Shown: positions 1 to 6,752, numbered from the stretch's first letter. The stretch is 13,705 bases of DNA from JAZNLR01 sp045579195 (GCA_045579195.1 JAZNLR010000061.1:1-13705); one strand, 5' to 3'. Translations and numbers: made by a program. Notes: generated by a model from the letters alone, not told the origin.

Positions 1-141
1 ATGGTGCACTATACGAAGGTCTTTTATCCAAATCCCGAAAACCACAAGGTCTACGAGCGGATGTACCGCAAGGTGTACGTCAAGATGTACGGCAAGCTTA
101 AGCGGTTTTATAAGACCCTTTCAAAATATACGGAAGAATGA
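1..141 (+). CDS. FGGY-family carbohydrate kinase, C-terminal fragment (partial)
   Basis: Frame 1 is open from the first base to a TGA at 139-141 and gives 46 residues ending KTLSKYTEE. The segment FYPNPENHKVYERMYRKVY followed by a Tyr/Lys-rich helix resembles the extreme C-terminus of clostridial FGGY sugar kinases (xylulokinase or ribulokinase type), where a YxPNPENHxxYxxLY-like segment closes domain II. The catalytic residues and sugar-binding site lie upstream of the window, so the substrate cannot be told. The ATG at base 1 is probably an internal methionine, because the family is about 500 residues long. A terminator follows 9 bases after the stop, so this gene ends its transcription unit. 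The assignment rests on a short tail and is moderately sure. Confidence 0.62.
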   Translation: MVHYTKVFYPNPENHKVYERMYRKVYVKMYGKLKRFYKTLSKYTEE

Positions 142-150
142 AAAAAGAAA

Positions 151-179
151 GAGCTTTGAGGGTTTCTCAAGGCTCTTTT
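151..179 (+). terminator. Intrinsic terminator after the FGGY kinase fragment
   Basis: GAGCTTTGAG (151-160) pairs with CTCAAGGCTC (166-175) across a GGTTT loop, giving ten pairs of which one is a G-T wobble. TTTT follows (176-179) and an A-rich stretch precedes. It ends the transcript of the upstream kinase. Its U tract abuts the -35 of the next promoter. Confidence 0.8.
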
Positions 180-209
180 GTGACAGAATGCGGAAAATTT
201 GCATATAAT
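180..209 (+). promoter_or_regulatory. Promoter of the 144-residue helical protein gene
   Basis: A perfect TATAAT lies at 204-209. A GTGACA -35-like element lies at 180-185 with an 18-bp spacer. The start codon at 234 would be about 18 nt from the expected transcription start, leaving room only for the GAGGAGGG ribosome site. Confidence 0.6.
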
Positions 210-233
210 GAAAGAAAAACGAGGAGGGAAACG

Positions 234-668
234 ATGGATTGGGAAGAAAAACGAACTGAAAAGCCGCAGTTGATTCGTCCGCCGCTTCCAAAGCCCGATG
301 AAAAAGAGATCGCAGGGCTTTGTCAGCTTCAGCAAAACGTCAGCGCCCTTGCCGACGCGCTCGCTCGTCTTGCCGACATGGCGTTTGACAGAGAAACAGC
401 AAACGCTCTTCGGGAGCTTTCTGAGGCGGTTGCCGTGGAAGATGCAAAGCTTTTGAAATGCTTGGAAAAGTTGGGGAAGACGCCTTTGCCGACCGTTCCG
501 TTTGTGCTGGCGCGTAATTACTGCGCCGCACTTTATTCCGTCAGGAGAAACGTCAGCGTGATGTTAAGAGGGCTTGTGAGAGAAGAATGTCCTTGCGAAA
601 AGAGCGTGAAGGAAAAGCTGCACTTTGTGGCAACCGAGCTAAACTTCTTTGCGCTTGCGTGTAGATGA
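234..668 (+). CDS. Hypothetical all-helical 144-residue protein
   Basis: I do not recognise this family. The start is set by GAGGAGGG (221-228), five bases before the ATG at 234. The frame is open upstream to 138, but that longer reading would run through the terminator and promoter, so 234 is preferred. The protein has a proline-rich N-terminus (residues 11-21). After it come what look like four amphipathic helices at about 24-50, 53-81, 88-116 and 121-143, with heptad-like leucines. There is no signal peptide or membrane segment, so it is probably cytoplasmic. Cysteines stand at 30, 76, 97, 119, 121 and 143, including a CPC (119-121). A four-helix bundle is plausible, but no ExxH ferritin-type metal motif is seen. 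It is a single-gene unit between two terminators. Confidence 0.8.
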   Translation: MDWEEKRTEKPQLIRPPLPKPDEKEIAGLCQLQQNVSALADALARLADMAFDRETANALRELSEAVAVEDAKLLKCLEKLGKTPLPTVPFVLARNYCAALYSVRRNVSVMLRGLVREECPCEKSVKEKLHFVATELNFFALACR

Positions 669-670
669 GA

Positions 671-710
671 AGACAAAAGCACCGATGGGTTCGGTGCTTT
701 TGTCTTTTTT
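671..710 (+). terminator. Strong intrinsic terminator, 15-bp perfect stem
   Basis: The 15 bases at 671-685 are perfectly complementary to 691-705 around a TGGGT loop, and the T run continues to 710. It starts 3 bases after the stop codon at 668, so it closes the single-gene unit. The A-rich left arm could also let it act on transcripts from the other side, but no minus-strand gene ends here. Confidence 0.93.
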
Positions 711-758
711 GAAGAAGTTTGGAAAAGTGCGTGCAATTTCGGGTGTTTTTTTTGAAAG

Positions 759-769
759 TGTGGTACAAT
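759..769 (+). promoter_or_regulatory. Extended -10 promoter of the dtd operon
   Basis: TGTGGTACAAT combines a TACAAT -10 (764-769) with a TRTG extension. No good -35 hexamer is visible 16-18 bp upstream (741-746 is GGGTGT), so the extended -10 probably carries recognition. It lies about 44 bp before the dtd start codon and about 50 bp after the preceding terminator. Confidence 0.65.
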
Positions 770-812
770 GGTTGCAAAGAAAAAAGAAAGATATTTGAAG
801 AAGAGGAGAACG

Positions 813-1265
813 ATGAAACTGGTGATTCAAAGAGTTGCAAACGGTGAAGTGACGGTCGATGGTGAAACGGTCGGAAAGATTGGAAAGGGTCTTCTCGTCC
901 TTGTCGGCATTGCTCCGGAGGACACCGAAAAGACTGCACGCGTCGTTGCGGACAAGCTTTGTTCGATGCGTATTTTTGAGGATGAGCAAGGAAAGATGAA
1001 TCGCTCCGTTTTGGATGAAAATGGGGAGATGCTCTTGATCTCTCAATTTACGCTGTTTGCGGACTGCCGTAAGGGTAACCGCCCGAGCTTTTCGGGTGCG
1101 GCGCGCCCGGAACACGCATCTTCGCTGTTTGATAAACTCTGTTCTTTCGTCGCTGAAAAAGTTTCCGTTCAAACGGGGCGTTTTGGCGCGGATATGAAAG
1201 TTTCTCTCGTAAATGACGGACCTGTGACCATTGCTTTGACCTGCGAGGGAGATCGCATATGTTAA
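813..1265 (+). CDS. dtd: D-aminoacyl-tRNA deacylase
   Basis: The enzyme hydrolyses D-amino acids (and mis-attached glycine) from tRNA in the cytoplasm, recycling tRNA and keeping D-residues out of protein. The 150 residues are close to the usual length (about 145-150). Both signature regions are intact: SQFTLFADCRKGNRPSF, with Ser77 and Thr80 at the usual numbering, and NDGPVT at 134-139, whose Gly-Pro pair forms the chiral selection element of the family. The ATG at 813 is preferred over an in-frame ATG at 768. AGAGGAGAA precedes it, MKLVIQRV is the standard N-terminus, and 768 overlaps the -10. It is the first gene of an operon. Its stop overlaps the MFS gene by 7 nt. Identification is secure. 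Confidence 0.97.
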   Translation: MKLVIQRVANGEVTVDGETVGKIGKGLLVLVGIAPEDTEKTARVVADKLCSMRIFEDEQGKMNRSVLDENGEMLLISQFTLFADCRKGNRPSFSGAARPEHASSLFDKLCSFVAEKVSVQTGRFGADMKVSLVNDGPVTIALTCEGDRIC

Positions 1266-2488
1266 ACGAAAAGAAAAAAACCAGCGCAGCTTTTTGGTTT
1301 ATCGCCGTTTCCATTTACCTTGCATATATCGCGTTTGGGCTTGGAGAAAACATCAAAGGAACGACCATTCCCCTGTTGCAAGGGGAATTTTCCATGAGTC
1401 CGTCCGCCGTCAGCCTGCTGCTTGCGACCAATTCGCTTGCATACCTCTTGGCCTGCGGTTTTACCGGTCCTTTGGCGCAGAAAATCGGCGGAAAGCTGAC
1501 CATTGCGATCAGCTTGTTCTTTATGACTGTTTCGGGGGTCTTGATTTCGGTTTCTCAAAACGTTCCGACGCTGATTGGTTCTTTTTTTGTGACCAACCTC
1601 GGAAACGGAATGTTGGAAATTGCGCTTGGGCTTTTGGCAAGCCGCGTATTCATTCGACACACGGGAACGATGCTCAACATTGCGCACGGGTTTTACGGCC
1701 TTGCATCCACGCTTGCGCCCCTTCTTGCTGTTCAGTTGATCGGAACGGAGGTGGGCGGCGTCACGCTCGGATGGCGCGGAACGTACTTTTTGGTGTTGCT
1801 CTTCTGTATCATTCCGCTTGTCCTTCTTTCAGTTGGGAAGCAAGGGAAAGCGGCTGCACCTTCATCTCAGGAAAAGATTCCGCTCAAACAGATCTTGCGC
1901 GACCCCTCGATTTGGATGCTCTCGGGGATTTTGATCTTTGGCTGCGCCGCGGAGCTGACTTCTGCAGGTTGGCTCGTAAACTTTTTGGAGAAGGCGCATT
2001 CGTTCACGAATGCAGAGGCCTCCTGGATGCTCACGCTGTTTTTTGCGAGCTTCACGATCTCCCGACTCTTCGCAGGACCGCTGATTGAAAAGATCGGACT
2101 TTTGAAGGCAATTGCGATTTTTATGACGGGAGCTGCCGTGTTCATTTTGCTTGGCGTCCTTCTCGGTGGGAAGGCTCTCGTTTTGGTCGCACTTGCCGGG
2201 TTTGGAATCGGGCCCGTCTATCCCACCACCATGGCGGTGATCACCGAGCGGTACTCTGAGAATCTCGAGATCGTGATGTCCACCGTCTTGACCATCGTCG
2301 GAATCGGCGGAATGATCTCAAACGGAATCATCGGCGTTGTCATTGATGCATTCACGGCAATTTTTTCGGGTTCAGTCCAGCTTGGATATAGCGCGGGCTA
2401 TCTGTTGAACGTCTTATTCTCTGTTTTGACCGTTTTGACGGCGCTCTGTCTGATGCATCGATTTGCAAAGGAGAAAAAGAAGTGTTGA
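1259..2488 (+). CDS. Major facilitator superfamily transporter, substrate unknown
   Basis: This 409-residue, very hydrophobic protein has the length and pattern of a 12-helix MFS permease. An MFS motif A-like loop GPLAQKIGGKL lies at 70-80, between helices 2 and 3. A matching GPLIEKIG loop lies at the equivalent place in the second half, showing the duplicated six-helix architecture. A soluble, charged linker (about 195-215, KQGKAAAPSSQEK) separates the halves. The N-terminal region YIAFGLGENIKGTTIPLLQGEF recalls the FucP-like sugar/H+ symporter branch, but that does not fix a substrate. The ATG at 1259 follows GAGGGAG (1245-1251) and overlaps the end of dtd by 7 nt, indicating translational coupling. 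Its own end overlaps the radical SAM gene by 7 nt. The family is secure, the substrate unknown. Confidence 0.92.
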   Translation: MLNEKKKTSAAFWFIAVSIYLAYIAFGLGENIKGTTIPLLQGEFSMSPSAVSLLLATNSLAYLLACGFTGPLAQKIGGKLTIAISLFFMTVSGVLISVSQNVPTLIGSFFVTNLGNGMLEIALGLLASRVFIRHTGTMLNIAHGFYGLASTLAPLLAVQLIGTEVGGVTLGWRGTYFLVLLFCIIPLVLLSVGKQGKAAAPSSQEKIPLKQILRDPSIWMLSGILIFGCAAELTSAGWLVNFLEKAHSFTNAEASWMLTLFFASFTISRLFAGPLIEKIGLLKAIAIFMTGAAVFILLGVLLGGKALVLVALAGFGIGPVYPTTMAVITERYSENLEIVMSTVLTIVGIGGMISNGIIGVVIDAFTAIFSGSVQLGYSAGYLLNVLFSVLTVLTALCLMHRFAKEKKKC

Positions 2489-3411
2489 ACGAAGATCTAC
2501 TTCAAAACTGTACGCTTTGTCCCCGTCTTTGCAGGGTGGATCGGCGTGTGAAGACGGGCGTTTGCCAGGGTGGAATGAACGTGCGCGTAGCGCGCGCCGC
2601 ACTTCACTTTTGGGAAGAGCCTTGCATCAGCGGGAACAGCGGATCGGGAACGGTGTTTTTCTCTGGTTGCAACCTAAAGTGCGTCTTTTGTCAAAACCAC
2701 ACGGTCAGCCACGGAAACTTCGGGCAGGAGCTTTCTGTTTCCGAGCTTGCGCGTGTGTTTTCCCGCTTGGAGGACGAGGGCGCGGAAAACATCAACCTTG
2801 TCAACCCCACGCATTACGTTCCGATGATTTTGGAGGCGCTCAAGCTCACAAAGGTCGGCATTCCCGTCGTGTATAACTCGAGTGGATATGAGCGCGTTGA
2901 AACCCTGCGCCTTTTGGAAGGCGTTGTGGACGTTTACTTGCCGGACGTGAAATACTTCTCGTCTGAGCTTTCCACACGGTATAGTGGGGCGAAAGATTAT
3001 TTCCCCGTCGCGATGGACGCTGTGCGCGAGATGTTGCGCCAGACGGGGGAAGCACAGTTTGACGAGAGCGGCCTTATGACGCGCGGAACGATGGTGCGCC
3101 ATCTCATTTTGCCGTCAAGAACGGATGATTCCATCGAGGTTCTCTCTCGGTTGTTTGCAGAGTTTGGCGACCGCATATACATAAGCCTGATGAGTCAGTT
3201 CACGCCGATGTTCCGCGCGAGCGAGTTCCCCGAGATTTCGCGAAAGCTCACGCGCCGCGAGGTGAAGAAGGTCACCGACTTTTTGCTCTCCCTTCCCACG
3301 GAAAACGGTTTTTTACAGGAGCGGAGCGCTGCCAGCGAAGACTTTGTTCCAGCATTTTCGTTGGAAGGGCTGGAGTTTCTTGCGAAAGAGGGCGAAAGCG
3401 GGCTGAAATAA
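2482..3411 (+). CDS. Radical SAM protein of the PflX type (COG1313)
   Basis: The 309-residue protein carries the radical SAM motif CNLKCVFC (Cys63, Cys67, Cys70), which binds the 4Fe-4S cluster that cleaves S-adenosylmethionine. The preceding GSGTVFFSG and following QNHTVSHGNFG are characteristic of the PflX group, long annotated as pyruvate formate-lyase activator-like but without an established substrate. A second cysteine set near the N-terminus (Cys10, Cys13, Cys17, Cys28, in CTLCPRLC...GVC) is also typical and may bind another metal centre. No pyruvate formate-lyase or other glycyl-radical enzyme gene is in the window, so the PFL-activase name should not be taken literally. The start is GTG at 2482 (TTG at 2485 is possible) with AAAGGAG at 2467-2473. 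It overlaps the transporter gene by 7 nt. Confidence 0.88.
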   Translation: MLNEDLLQNCTLCPRLCRVDRRVKTGVCQGGMNVRVARAALHFWEEPCISGNSGSGTVFFSGCNLKCVFCQNHTVSHGNFGQELSVSELARVFSRLEDEGAENINLVNPTHYVPMILEALKLTKVGIPVVYNSSGYERVETLRLLEGVVDVYLPDVKYFSSELSTRYSGAKDYFPVAMDAVREMLRQTGEAQFDESGLMTRGTMVRHLILPSRTDDSIEVLSRLFAEFGDRIYISLMSQFTPMFRASEFPEISRKLTRREVKKVTDFLLSLPTENGFLQERSAASEDFVPAFSLEGLEFLAKEGESGLK

Positions 3412-3412
3412 A

Positions 3413-3441
3413 TTGACGAAACGCCCTGATTGTGGTATCAT
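3413..3441 (+). promoter_or_regulatory. Promoter of asnS
   Basis: TTGACG (3413-3418), a 17-bp spacer and TATCAT (3436-3441) preceded by TGTGG (an extended -10) form a near-consensus housekeeping promoter. The -35 begins 2 bases after the radical SAM stop codon. The leader of about 60 nt contains only a small GCCTT-AAAA-AAGGC hairpin (3467-3480) with no T tract, and is too short for a T-box. Confidence 0.85.
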
Positions 3442-3509
3442 ATCAACATCATTTTTATGCAAAAGTGCCTTAAAAAAGGCGAATCTAAGATAGAAGAAGG
3501 GTTAACTTT

Positions 3510-4904
3510 ATGGAACGAATTCTGTTAAAAAAACTGTTTGCAGATGCATCGGAATTCCACGGGAAGGCTGTGACCGTTGCAGGCTGGGTGCGCACCATCC
3601 GTGCGTCCAAGACGTTTGGCTTCATTGAGCTGAATGACGGAACGTACTTCAAGTCCGTTCAGGTGGTCTTTGAGGAAGGCAAGGCGTATGATTTCAACGT
3701 TATCGAAAAGTTGAACGTTGGCTCTGCCTTGATCGTCAAGGGAACGCTCGTCGCGACCCCTGAAAATAAGCAGCCGTTTGAGATCCACGCGGAAGAGATC
3801 GAGGTGGAGGGCGCAAGCACGCCCGATTATCCGTTGCAGAAGAAACGCCACAGCGTTGAGTTCTTGCGTGAGATCGCGCATCTTCGCCCGAGAACGAACA
3901 CCTTTGCAGCCGCATTCCGCGTTCGTTCGATCTGTGCTTATGCGATCCATAAGTTCTTCCAGGAGCGTTCGTTTGTGTACGTTCACACGCCGATCATCAC
4001 GGCGAGCGACTGCGAGGGCGCAGGTGAGATGTTCCGCGTTTCCACCCTTGACCCTGAGAAATTGCCCAAGAAGGACGACGGCACCGTGGATTACGCAAAG
4101 GACTTCTTTGGGAAGCCCGCAAACCTCACCGTAAGCGGACAGCTCGAAGCGGAAACTTACGCGCTTGCATTCTCCAACGTCTACACGTTCGGCCCGACCT
4201 TCCGCGCAGAGAACTCCAACACCGCGCGTCATGCGGCAGAGTTCTGGATGATTGAGCCCGAAATTGCGTTTGCTGACCTTGCGGACGATATGGAACTCGC
4301 GCGCGATCTGATTAAGTATGTCATTTCGTACGTTCTTGAAACTTGCCCTGCAGAGATGGAGTTCTTCAACAACTTTTTCGATAAGGGACTTCTTGAGCGC
4401 TTGAACAACATCGTCAACAGCGAGTTTGGCCACGTGACTTACACCGAGGCAGTTGAGCTTCTTCAGAAGTCAGGGGAGACCTTCCAGTATCCCGTGCAGT
4501 GGGGCATCGACCTTCAGACTGAACACGAGAGATACCTCACCGAAAAGGTGTTCGGAAGACCTGTTTTCGTCACCGATTACCCGAAAGAGATCAAGGCATT
4601 CTATATGCGCCTCAACGACGACGGCAAGACCGTTCGTGCAATGGACCTTCTCGTTCCCGGTGTTGGAGAGATCATCGGCGGAAGCCAGAGAGAAGAGCGC
4701 TATGACGTTCTGAAGGCAAGAATCGCCGAGCTTGGCCTTAATGAGGAAGATTACTGGTGGTACTTAGACCTCAGAAAGTACGGCGGAACCCGCCACGCAG
4801 GCTTTGGCCTCGGCTTCGAGAGATTGATCATGTATATCACCGGAATTCCCAACATCCGCGACGTTTTGCCCTTCCCGAGAACGGTTGGAAACGCGGAATT
4901 CTAA
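3510..4904 (+). CDS. asnS: Asparaginyl-tRNA synthetase
   Basis: This class IIb aminoacyl-tRNA synthetase attaches asparagine to tRNA(Asn) in the cytoplasm. At 464 residues it has the usual bacterial AsnRS length. The N-terminal anticodon-binding OB fold is seen in VTVAGWVRTIRASKTFGFIELNDGT (about 20-46). The catalytic core carries motif 2, FRAENSNTARH (from Phe231), and motif 3, GFGLGFERL (from Gly431). The segment TPIITASDCEGAGEMF, with GAGEMF, is typical of AsnRS rather than AspRS or LysRS. The ATG at 3510 follows AGAAGGG at about 9 nt spacing. It has its own promoter and terminator. No terminator separates it from the upstream dtd-MFS-radical SAM operon, so read-through transcription is possible. 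Its presence suggests direct asparaginylation rather than sole dependence on the amidotransferase route. Confidence 0.97.
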   Translation: MERILLKKLFADASEFHGKAVTVAGWVRTIRASKTFGFIELNDGTYFKSVQVVFEEGKAYDFNVIEKLNVGSALIVKGTLVATPENKQPFEIHAEEIEVEGASTPDYPLQKKRHSVEFLREIAHLRPRTNTFAAAFRVRSICAYAIHKFFQERSFVYVHTPIITASDCEGAGEMFRVSTLDPEKLPKKDDGTVDYAKDFFGKPANLTVSGQLEAETYALAFSNVYTFGPTFRAENSNTARHAAEFWMIEPEIAFADLADDMELARDLIKYVISYVLETCPAEMEFFNNFFDKGLLERLNNIVNSEFGHVTYTEAVELLQKSGETFQYPVQWGIDLQTEHERYLTEKVFGRPVFVTDYPKEIKAFYMRLNDDGKTVRAMDLLVPGVGEIIGGSQREERYDVLKARIAELGLNEEDYWWYLDLRKYGGTRHAGFGLGFERLIMYITGIPNIRDVLPFPRTVGNAEF

Positions 4905-4918
4905 GAAAAGCAAGAGAA

Positions 4919-4959
4919 AAGCTCCGTTTTGCGAATCGCAAAAACGGAGCTTCTTTTTT
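4919..4959 (+). terminator. Intrinsic terminator of asnS
   Basis: AAGCTCCGTTTT (4919-4930) pairs with AAAACGGAGCTT (4941-4952). An inner GCGA/TCGC pair extends the stem with one bulged A, and CTTTTTT follows. The remaining 200 bases to the next gene are AT-rich. They hold a weak CTCC/GGAG hairpin with a T6 tract (5032-5052) and the promoter of the next gene. Confidence 0.92.
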
Positions 4960-5062
4960 CGTCAAATTGCTCATTTTTTAAAGTTTTCGTGGTTAAAAGA
5001 GGTCAAAATGCCCTCAAAAACGTGAAAATCCCTCCTTTTTTCGGAGTTTTTTGATAAAACAG

Positions 5063-5091
5063 TTGCTTTCTTTGCTCTTTTATGGTAGATT
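5063..5091 (+). promoter_or_regulatory. Promoter of the exported 152-residue protein gene
   Basis: TTGCTT (5063-5068), a 17-bp spacer and TAGATT (5086-5091) with the TATGG extension match the promoter style of asnS and mnmG. The transcript would carry a leader of about 70 nt before the GTG at 5170. No strong structure was seen in that leader. Confidence 0.6.
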
Positions 5092-5169
5092 ATTATCGAG
5101 GATATAGAACTTTCTGATAGGCTTTTGCATATCATTCTATGAATAAAATTTCTTTGGGAGATTTTGAAA

Positions 5170-5628
5170 GTGAAGAAGATTTTAGCATCCGTGCTTGTTA
5201 TTTCAGCGGCGCTCGTTTTGTTCCTCCTTATCGGAGTGGGCGCAGCTTCTGAATATCAAAAGGGAATTTATGGCGATGACGACAAGATCGTGAAGGGTGG
5301 CGACAGCAAGACCTACATGATGCATCTTGATTTGTTCAGCAGAAATCAGAACTCCGACACGAAGTTCACCGGCTTCACCGGAAGCGACACCGTTTTCGTG
5401 TTCTCCATGGAAGCAGGTGAGACCATCGAGGTCAGCTATGACGTGGCTGTTTCCGCAGGACAGTTCAAGGTCGTTCTCATCGATCCTGACAACGTCATTT
5501 CCGTCATCACCGAGGGTTCGGGTGACGGCGAAATGATCCTCACCGTTGCGAAGGCCGGAACGTACCGCATTAAGTACGTTGGGTTGGATGCAAGCGGAAG
5601 CGCAGACGTTACGTACCGTGTGGGCTAA
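5170..5628 (+). CDS. Hypothetical exported or membrane-anchored beta-rich protein
   Basis: No family is recognised. The start is taken as GTG at 5170, because GGGAG (5156-5160) is 9 nt before it but only 3 nt before the in-frame TTG at 5164. The 152 residues begin with Lys-Lys, then a hydrophobic stretch (about 5-24) and GVGAAS at 22-27. That is a signal peptide or N-terminal anchor, with no lipobox cysteine. The mature part alternates beta-prone segments (VFVFSM, IEVSYDVAV, FKVVLID, MILTVAKAGTYRIKYVG) with Gly/Ser/Asp turns and contains no cysteine. It looks like a single beta-sandwich domain, perhaps comparable in fold to PPC-type or immunoglobulin-like extracellular modules. It has its own promoter and terminator and stands alone between asnS and the convergent cysK. 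Confidence 0.8.
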   Translation: MKKILASVLVISAALVLFLLIGVGAASEYQKGIYGDDDKIVKGGDSKTYMMHLDLFSRNQNSDTKFTGFTGSDTVFVFSMEAGETIEVSYDVAVSAGQFKVVLIDPDNVISVITEGSGDGEMILTVAKAGTYRIKYVGLDASGSADVTYRVG

Positions 5629-5643
5629 AAAGCAAAAATGAAA

Positions 5644-5678
5644 AGGGTGTGCCAATCAAGGCACACCCTATTTTTTTT
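5644..5678. terminator. Bidirectional terminator between the exported-protein gene and cysK
   Basis: AGGGTGTGCC (5644-5653) pairs perfectly with GGCACACCCT (5660-5669) around AATCAA. The plus strand continues with eight Ts (5671-5678). On the minus strand the stem is followed by TTTTCATTTTTG, so it can also end cysK, whose stop is 14 bp away. Confidence 0.92.
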
Positions 5679-5691
5679 GTCATAATCGTGA

Positions 5692-6588
5692 TCAATCAAA
5701 GATGCCTGTCGAGAGATATTTTTCGCCGCCGTCGGGGAGAATGACGGCGATTTTGACCGCTTCTTTTCTTGCCAACTCTTCCGCAACGGCAAAGGCTGCG
5801 CCAGAGGAGATGCCGCAGAAGAGGTCGAAATCATTTTTCAAGCGCAACGTTTCTGCGATCGCGGTTTCGTCGCTGATGGCTTTCACCTCATCGATGAGGG
5901 ATAAATCTAAGATCTTAGGGACAAAGCCTGCGCCGATGCCTTGGATTGCGTGACTTCCTGCGCTCTTCCCCGAAAGAACGGCAGAAGAGCCAGGTTCGAC
6001 CGCGACAATGCGGACAGTTTTCTTTTTTTCCTTTAAGAACTTTGCAATGCCTGTGATCGTTCCACCCGTTCCGACGCCCGCAACGAGAATGTCGACGTCA
6101 GGGAGGTCTTCCAGGATTTCCGGGCCAGTTCCTTCGTAATGCGCGCGAACGTTCGCAGGGTTTTCAAATTGCCCGGCGAGCACGCCGCCGTGCTCTTTTG
6201 CGTAAGCTTCCGCTTTTTCGATCGCGCCGGCCATCCCAAGATGAGCGGGGGTCAAGATCACGGTTGCGCCAAAAGCGCGCATGGCATCGATGCGTTCCTT
6301 GCTCATGTTGTCCGGCATCACGATGACTGCCTGAACGCCGAAGCTCTGTGCGGCAAATGCAAGGCCTATTCCTGTGTTTCCGCTTGTTGCTTCCACGATG
6401 CAACCGCCTTCAAAGAGTGTGCCCCGTTCGAATGCATCCTCAATGAGCGCAAAGCCCACGCGGTCTTTGATGCTTCCCGTTGGCTGGAAGCGTTCCACTT
6501 TCGCAAAGATGCGCCCGACGTACGACGGGTCTTTCAACTCGATCAAAGGGGTCTTTCGGATGGGGGATTGCAGAAATCGTTTGTGCAT
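5692..6588 (-). CDS. cysK: Cysteine synthase (O-acetylserine sulfhydrylase)
   Basis: This PLP enzyme makes L-cysteine from O-acetylserine and sulfide. The 298 residues are close to the usual length (about 300-320). Lys41 in TGSIKDR is the PLP Schiff-base lysine. TSGNTG (69-73) is the substrate-binding loop, GTGGT (173-177) holds the PLP phosphate, and the Ser in GISSGAA (about 259-265) contacts the pyridine nitrogen. A CysM-type or O-phosphoserine-using relative cannot be excluded by eye. The ATG at 6588 is chosen over the in-frame upstream ATG at 6645. GAGGAG precedes it by 8 nt, MHKRFLQSPIRKTPLIEL is a normal CysK N-terminus, and the longer version would cross the promoter. No cysE or sulfate-assimilation gene adjoins. 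The leader is about 20 nt, so no S-box or T-box fits. Confidence 0.93.
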   Translation of the reverse strand: MHKRFLQSPIRKTPLIELKDPSYVGRIFAKVERFQPTGSIKDRVGFALIEDAFERGTLFEGGCIVEATSGNTGIGLAFAAQSFGVQAVIVMPDNMSKERIDAMRAFGATVILTPAHLGMAGAIEKAEAYAKEHGGVLAGQFENPANVRAHYEGTGPEILEDLPDVDILVAGVGTGGTITGIAKFLKEKKKTVRIVAVEPGSSAVLSGKSAGSHAIQGIGAGFVPKILDLSLIDEVKAISDETAIAETLRLKNDFDLFCGISSGAAFAVAEELARKEAVKIAVILPDGGEKYLSTGIFD

Positions 6589-6612
6589 GGAAAACTCCTC
6601 GTCTTTTTCTCT

Positions 6613-6623
6613 ATTGTACCATG
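6613..6623 (-). promoter_or_regulatory. Extended -10 promoter of cysK
   Basis: Read on the minus strand, CATGGTACAAT provides a TACAAT -10 (6613-6618) with a TGG extension. A convincing -35 is not seen at normal spacing (TTGCGC at 6629-6634 is only 10 bp away). Transcription would start about 20 nt before the cysK ATG. Confidence 0.55.
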
Positions 6624-6722
6624 AAACTGCGCAAGGTGTTCTCATTTCAGAAATAAATTTGAGAGAAAGTTTAACTTTTTTGAAGGTTGGGGGCGCTTTT
6701 GAGAGAAATGGGGCAAGCGCGC

Positions 6723-6752
6723 TTGCTTAACGGTCAGAAAATGTGCTATAAT
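6723..6752 (+). promoter_or_regulatory. Promoter of mnmG-mnmE
   Basis: TTGCTT (6723-6728), an 18-bp spacer and a perfect TATAAT (6747-6752) with the TGTGC extension lie 21 bp before the mnmG start codon. The in-frame upstream ATG at 6687 lies before this promoter, which supports the start at 6774. Confidence 0.8.

Noticed and set aside
138..233. Upstream extension of the helical protein to an ATG at 138
   Set aside because: The extension would translate through a terminator stem and a TATAAT promoter. A strong GAGGAGGG site sits before the ATG at 234.
1294..2088. Alternative plus-strand frame within the MFS gene (264 codons)
   Set aside because: It is rich in Cys, Arg and His without hydrophobic patterning, as expected of an out-of-frame reading of a membrane protein gene.
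2482..3411. Calling the radical SAM protein a pyruvate formate-lyase activator
   Set aside because: No glycyl-radical enzyme is adjacent, and the N-terminal cysteine set and GSGTVFFSGC context fit the functionally unassigned PflX group better.
3442..3509. A T-box or other riboswitch in the asnS leader
   Set aside because: The leader is only about 60 nt with one 5-bp hairpin. There is no antiterminator-like bulge or terminator, far too little for a T-box.
3525..4433. Long open frame on the minus strand inside asnS
   Set aside because: It is a 302-codon antisense shadow of a fully conserved synthetase. No ribosome site or family match was seen.
5032..5052. Second terminator in the asnS-5170 gap (CTCC/GGAG then T6)
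   Set aside because: The stem has only four pairs. A strong asnS terminator already lies at 4919-4959, so this is not needed and is too weak to call.
6589..6645. Longer cysK start at 6645 and an S-box/T-box in its leader
   Set aside because: The extended N-terminus overlaps the -10 element and lacks family similarity. The true leader is about 20 nt, too short for a riboswitch.
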